Made by a program: the position numbers and the translations under genes. This document shows positions 5,685 to 6,682 of a DNA stretch of 6,682 nt, piece by piece. How positions within the stretch are numbered: the first letter of the stretch is position 1; every line of letters starts with the position of its first letter. Origin of the DNA: Candidatus Aminicenantota bacterium (GTDB lineage Bacteria > Acidobacteriota > Aminicenantia > UBA2199); the NCBI GenBank assembly GCA_030620255.1, contig JAUXFB010000077.1, forward strand, positions 1 through 6,682, written 5' to 3'. Below the pieces are notes generated by a model. That model saw only the letters and a program-made list of their open reading frames with translations. It did not search any database and was not told the origin of the DNA.

Positions 5685-6682
5685 ATGAATTATTCAAAAA
5701 ACAAAAAAATTTTTATCGGTATATCTATTATTTTTACGTGTTTGATTTTCCTCAATTCTTTATCTTTTGCAGCAAAAGACAAATCAAAGTCTAATAAAAA
5801 CAAATCTATTCAGGCAGTTAAAGAGCTTATTGCCGACATGGATCAGAAACATCTCCTCGATATTGCCAAAAAGCAGGATAAAAGCAAAATGGCTGATCTT
5901 TTCAAAAATTTGTGCAAATCCAGTAAAACTTTGGGAGATATACTGACATATTGCGAAAAAGTTGATGAAGGGATCTTTATATTTCAGGAGGTCATACCCG
6001 ATCAAATCCCTAAAAAGGTATGGGTAAGATATTTCGGCAAAGGGAAGATCCGTTTTAATAAGATAAAAGATGTTATAAAGGTAACATCGAACAGAAAGAA
6101 CGGTCTTGTCCACCTTTTTGAAGAGACCGGGCATAAAGCAGGTTACGTGCTTGCTGCATTTTCCATTGCCCAGGATATTTATAGTGCATTGGGCTCCAAT
6201 GACGACCGGAGACTGAAGGCTATCTATACCACGGCCAAGAATGTTCTGTTTGAATTTTTGTTTAAAAAGGTCGGCATCTCTCTTAATCCTTTTATATCCA
6301 TAGCTGTTGATGTTCTGGAGTGGGGATTAAATACGTTTATTAAACAGAGCCTCGGCCGGCACGAGCGAGACTGGGAAAGGGCGTACTCAAGATATATGGA
6401 CAAACATTATCCGGATGAATACTGGAACAAGCTGATAAGATCAACATTCAGTGAATACGGGGGATTATCACAAGCCAAAACCAAGATTCAATACGCCCTG
6501 GAAAGGTTTTGGGAAAACCCTGATTCCAATCTTAACGAAATGATAAATACACGTTCTACCTTTTCCAGTACAAGGGGAGGCGCATTGGCGGAAAAATATA
6601 AACAAGGTATCATTGCCGATTATTACAACTGGGAAGTAAAACCAAAGATAAGAGGAATGCTGCGGGAAGAGATAATGTATGC
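5685..6682 (+). CDS. Exported protein of unknown family (3' end outside window)
   Basis: The frame stays open for 332 codons plus two bases to the window edge. I do not recognise the family. Residues 1-29 form a clear signal peptide: basic NYSKNKK, a hydrophobic core about 9-24, and SFA before a likely signal peptidase I cut at 29/30. The next stretch (31-40) is very rich in Lys, Ser and Asn. Residues 41-90 look helical. Residues 94-135 look like beta strands (IFIFQEVIP, KKVWVRYFGKGKIRF). Residues 150-222 form two or three hydrophobic or amphipathic helices (GYVLAAFSIAQDIYSALG; then KNVLFEFLFKKVGISLNPF and ISIAVDVLEWGL). After that the chain is charged and aromatic-rich, with Trp at 230, 247, 276 and 316. 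The helical middle recalls linker or pre-toxin segments of large secreted proteins, but no toxin motif is visible. It follows the TPR gene by 68 bases on the same strand with no terminator, so the two are probably co-transcribed. Confidence 0.85.
   Translation, partial: MNYSKNKKIFIGISIIFTCLIFLNSLSFAAKDKSKSNKNKSIQAVKELIADMDQKHLLDIAKKQDKSKMADLFKNLCKSSKTLGDILTYCEKVDEGIFIFQEVIPDQIPKKVWVRYFGKGKIRFNKIKDVIKVTSNRKNGLVHLFEETGHKAGYVLAAFSIAQDIYSALGSNDDRRLKAIYTTAKNVLFEFLFKKVGISLNPFISIAVDVLEWGLNTFIKQSLGRHERDWERAYSRYMDKHYPDEYWNKLIRSTFSEYGGLSQAKTKIQYALERFWENPDSNLNEMINTRSTFSSTRGGALAEKYKQGIIADYYNWEVKPKIRGMLREEIMY

Noticed and set aside
5784..6134. 116-codon minus-strand reading frame
   Set aside because: It opposes the signal-peptide protein at 5685, which has an AAAGGA ribosome site, an uninterrupted frame of 332 codons and a convincing export signal. 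The antisense peptide has no supporting start signal.
1..6682. Defence system, CRISPR array, insertion sequence or prophage
   Set aside because: No spaced repeats, transposase, integrase, nuclease or phage structural motifs are visible in any frame.

Overview
The window is AT-rich bacterial DNA read with the standard code (TGA and TAG both end genes). It has two unlike halves. About 1-4050 is conserved housekeeping DNA with very low GC: hand counts of single 60-base lines give 16/60 at 601 and 13/60 at 2281. About 4320-6682 encodes exported proteins of unknown function and is clearly richer in GC: 29/60 at line 4981 and 27/60 at line 6361. The phylum cannot be fixed from the sequence. The exported proteins and absence of Gram-positive landmarks would fit a diderm bacterium, but this is weak.

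Left edge, plus strand: the 3' end of a divergent priA-like gene (2-565). It is recognisable by its PriA C-terminal layout but lacks the Q-x2-GR-x-GR helicase motif. Its end converges, with only 13 bases between, on a minus-strand operon.

Minus-strand operon (4033 down to 579): rpmE (ribosomal protein L31) - prfA (release factor 1) - prmC (the methyltransferase that modifies the RF1 GGQ glutamine) - a cobalamin-binding-type radical SAM protein. All junctions overlap, by 20, 1 and 4 bases. A near-consensus promoter (TTGACA, 17 bases, TAGAAT) and a GGAGG ribosome site precede rpmE. The three downstream genes have no clear Shine-Dalgarno sequence, so translation is probably coupled along the message. 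RF1 and PrmC are enzyme and substrate; the link of the radical SAM protein to them is known only from its position.

Divergent intergenic region (4034-4233): the rpmE promoter, a tandem direct repeat just upstream of its -35, two copies of a 10-base sequence containing the palindrome CAATATTG, and a plus-strand TTGACA promoter that would start transcription only a few bases before the next gene.

Right half, plus strand: an exported protein of eight 34-residue TPR units plus a beta-rich C-terminal domain (4234-5616), followed after 68 bases by a second signal-peptide protein of unknown family that runs off the window (5685-6682). These two probably form an envelope module of recent or foreign origin. 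No RNA genes, CRISPR arrays, insertion sequences or convincing terminators were seen. No gene-free stretch exceeds 200 bases.
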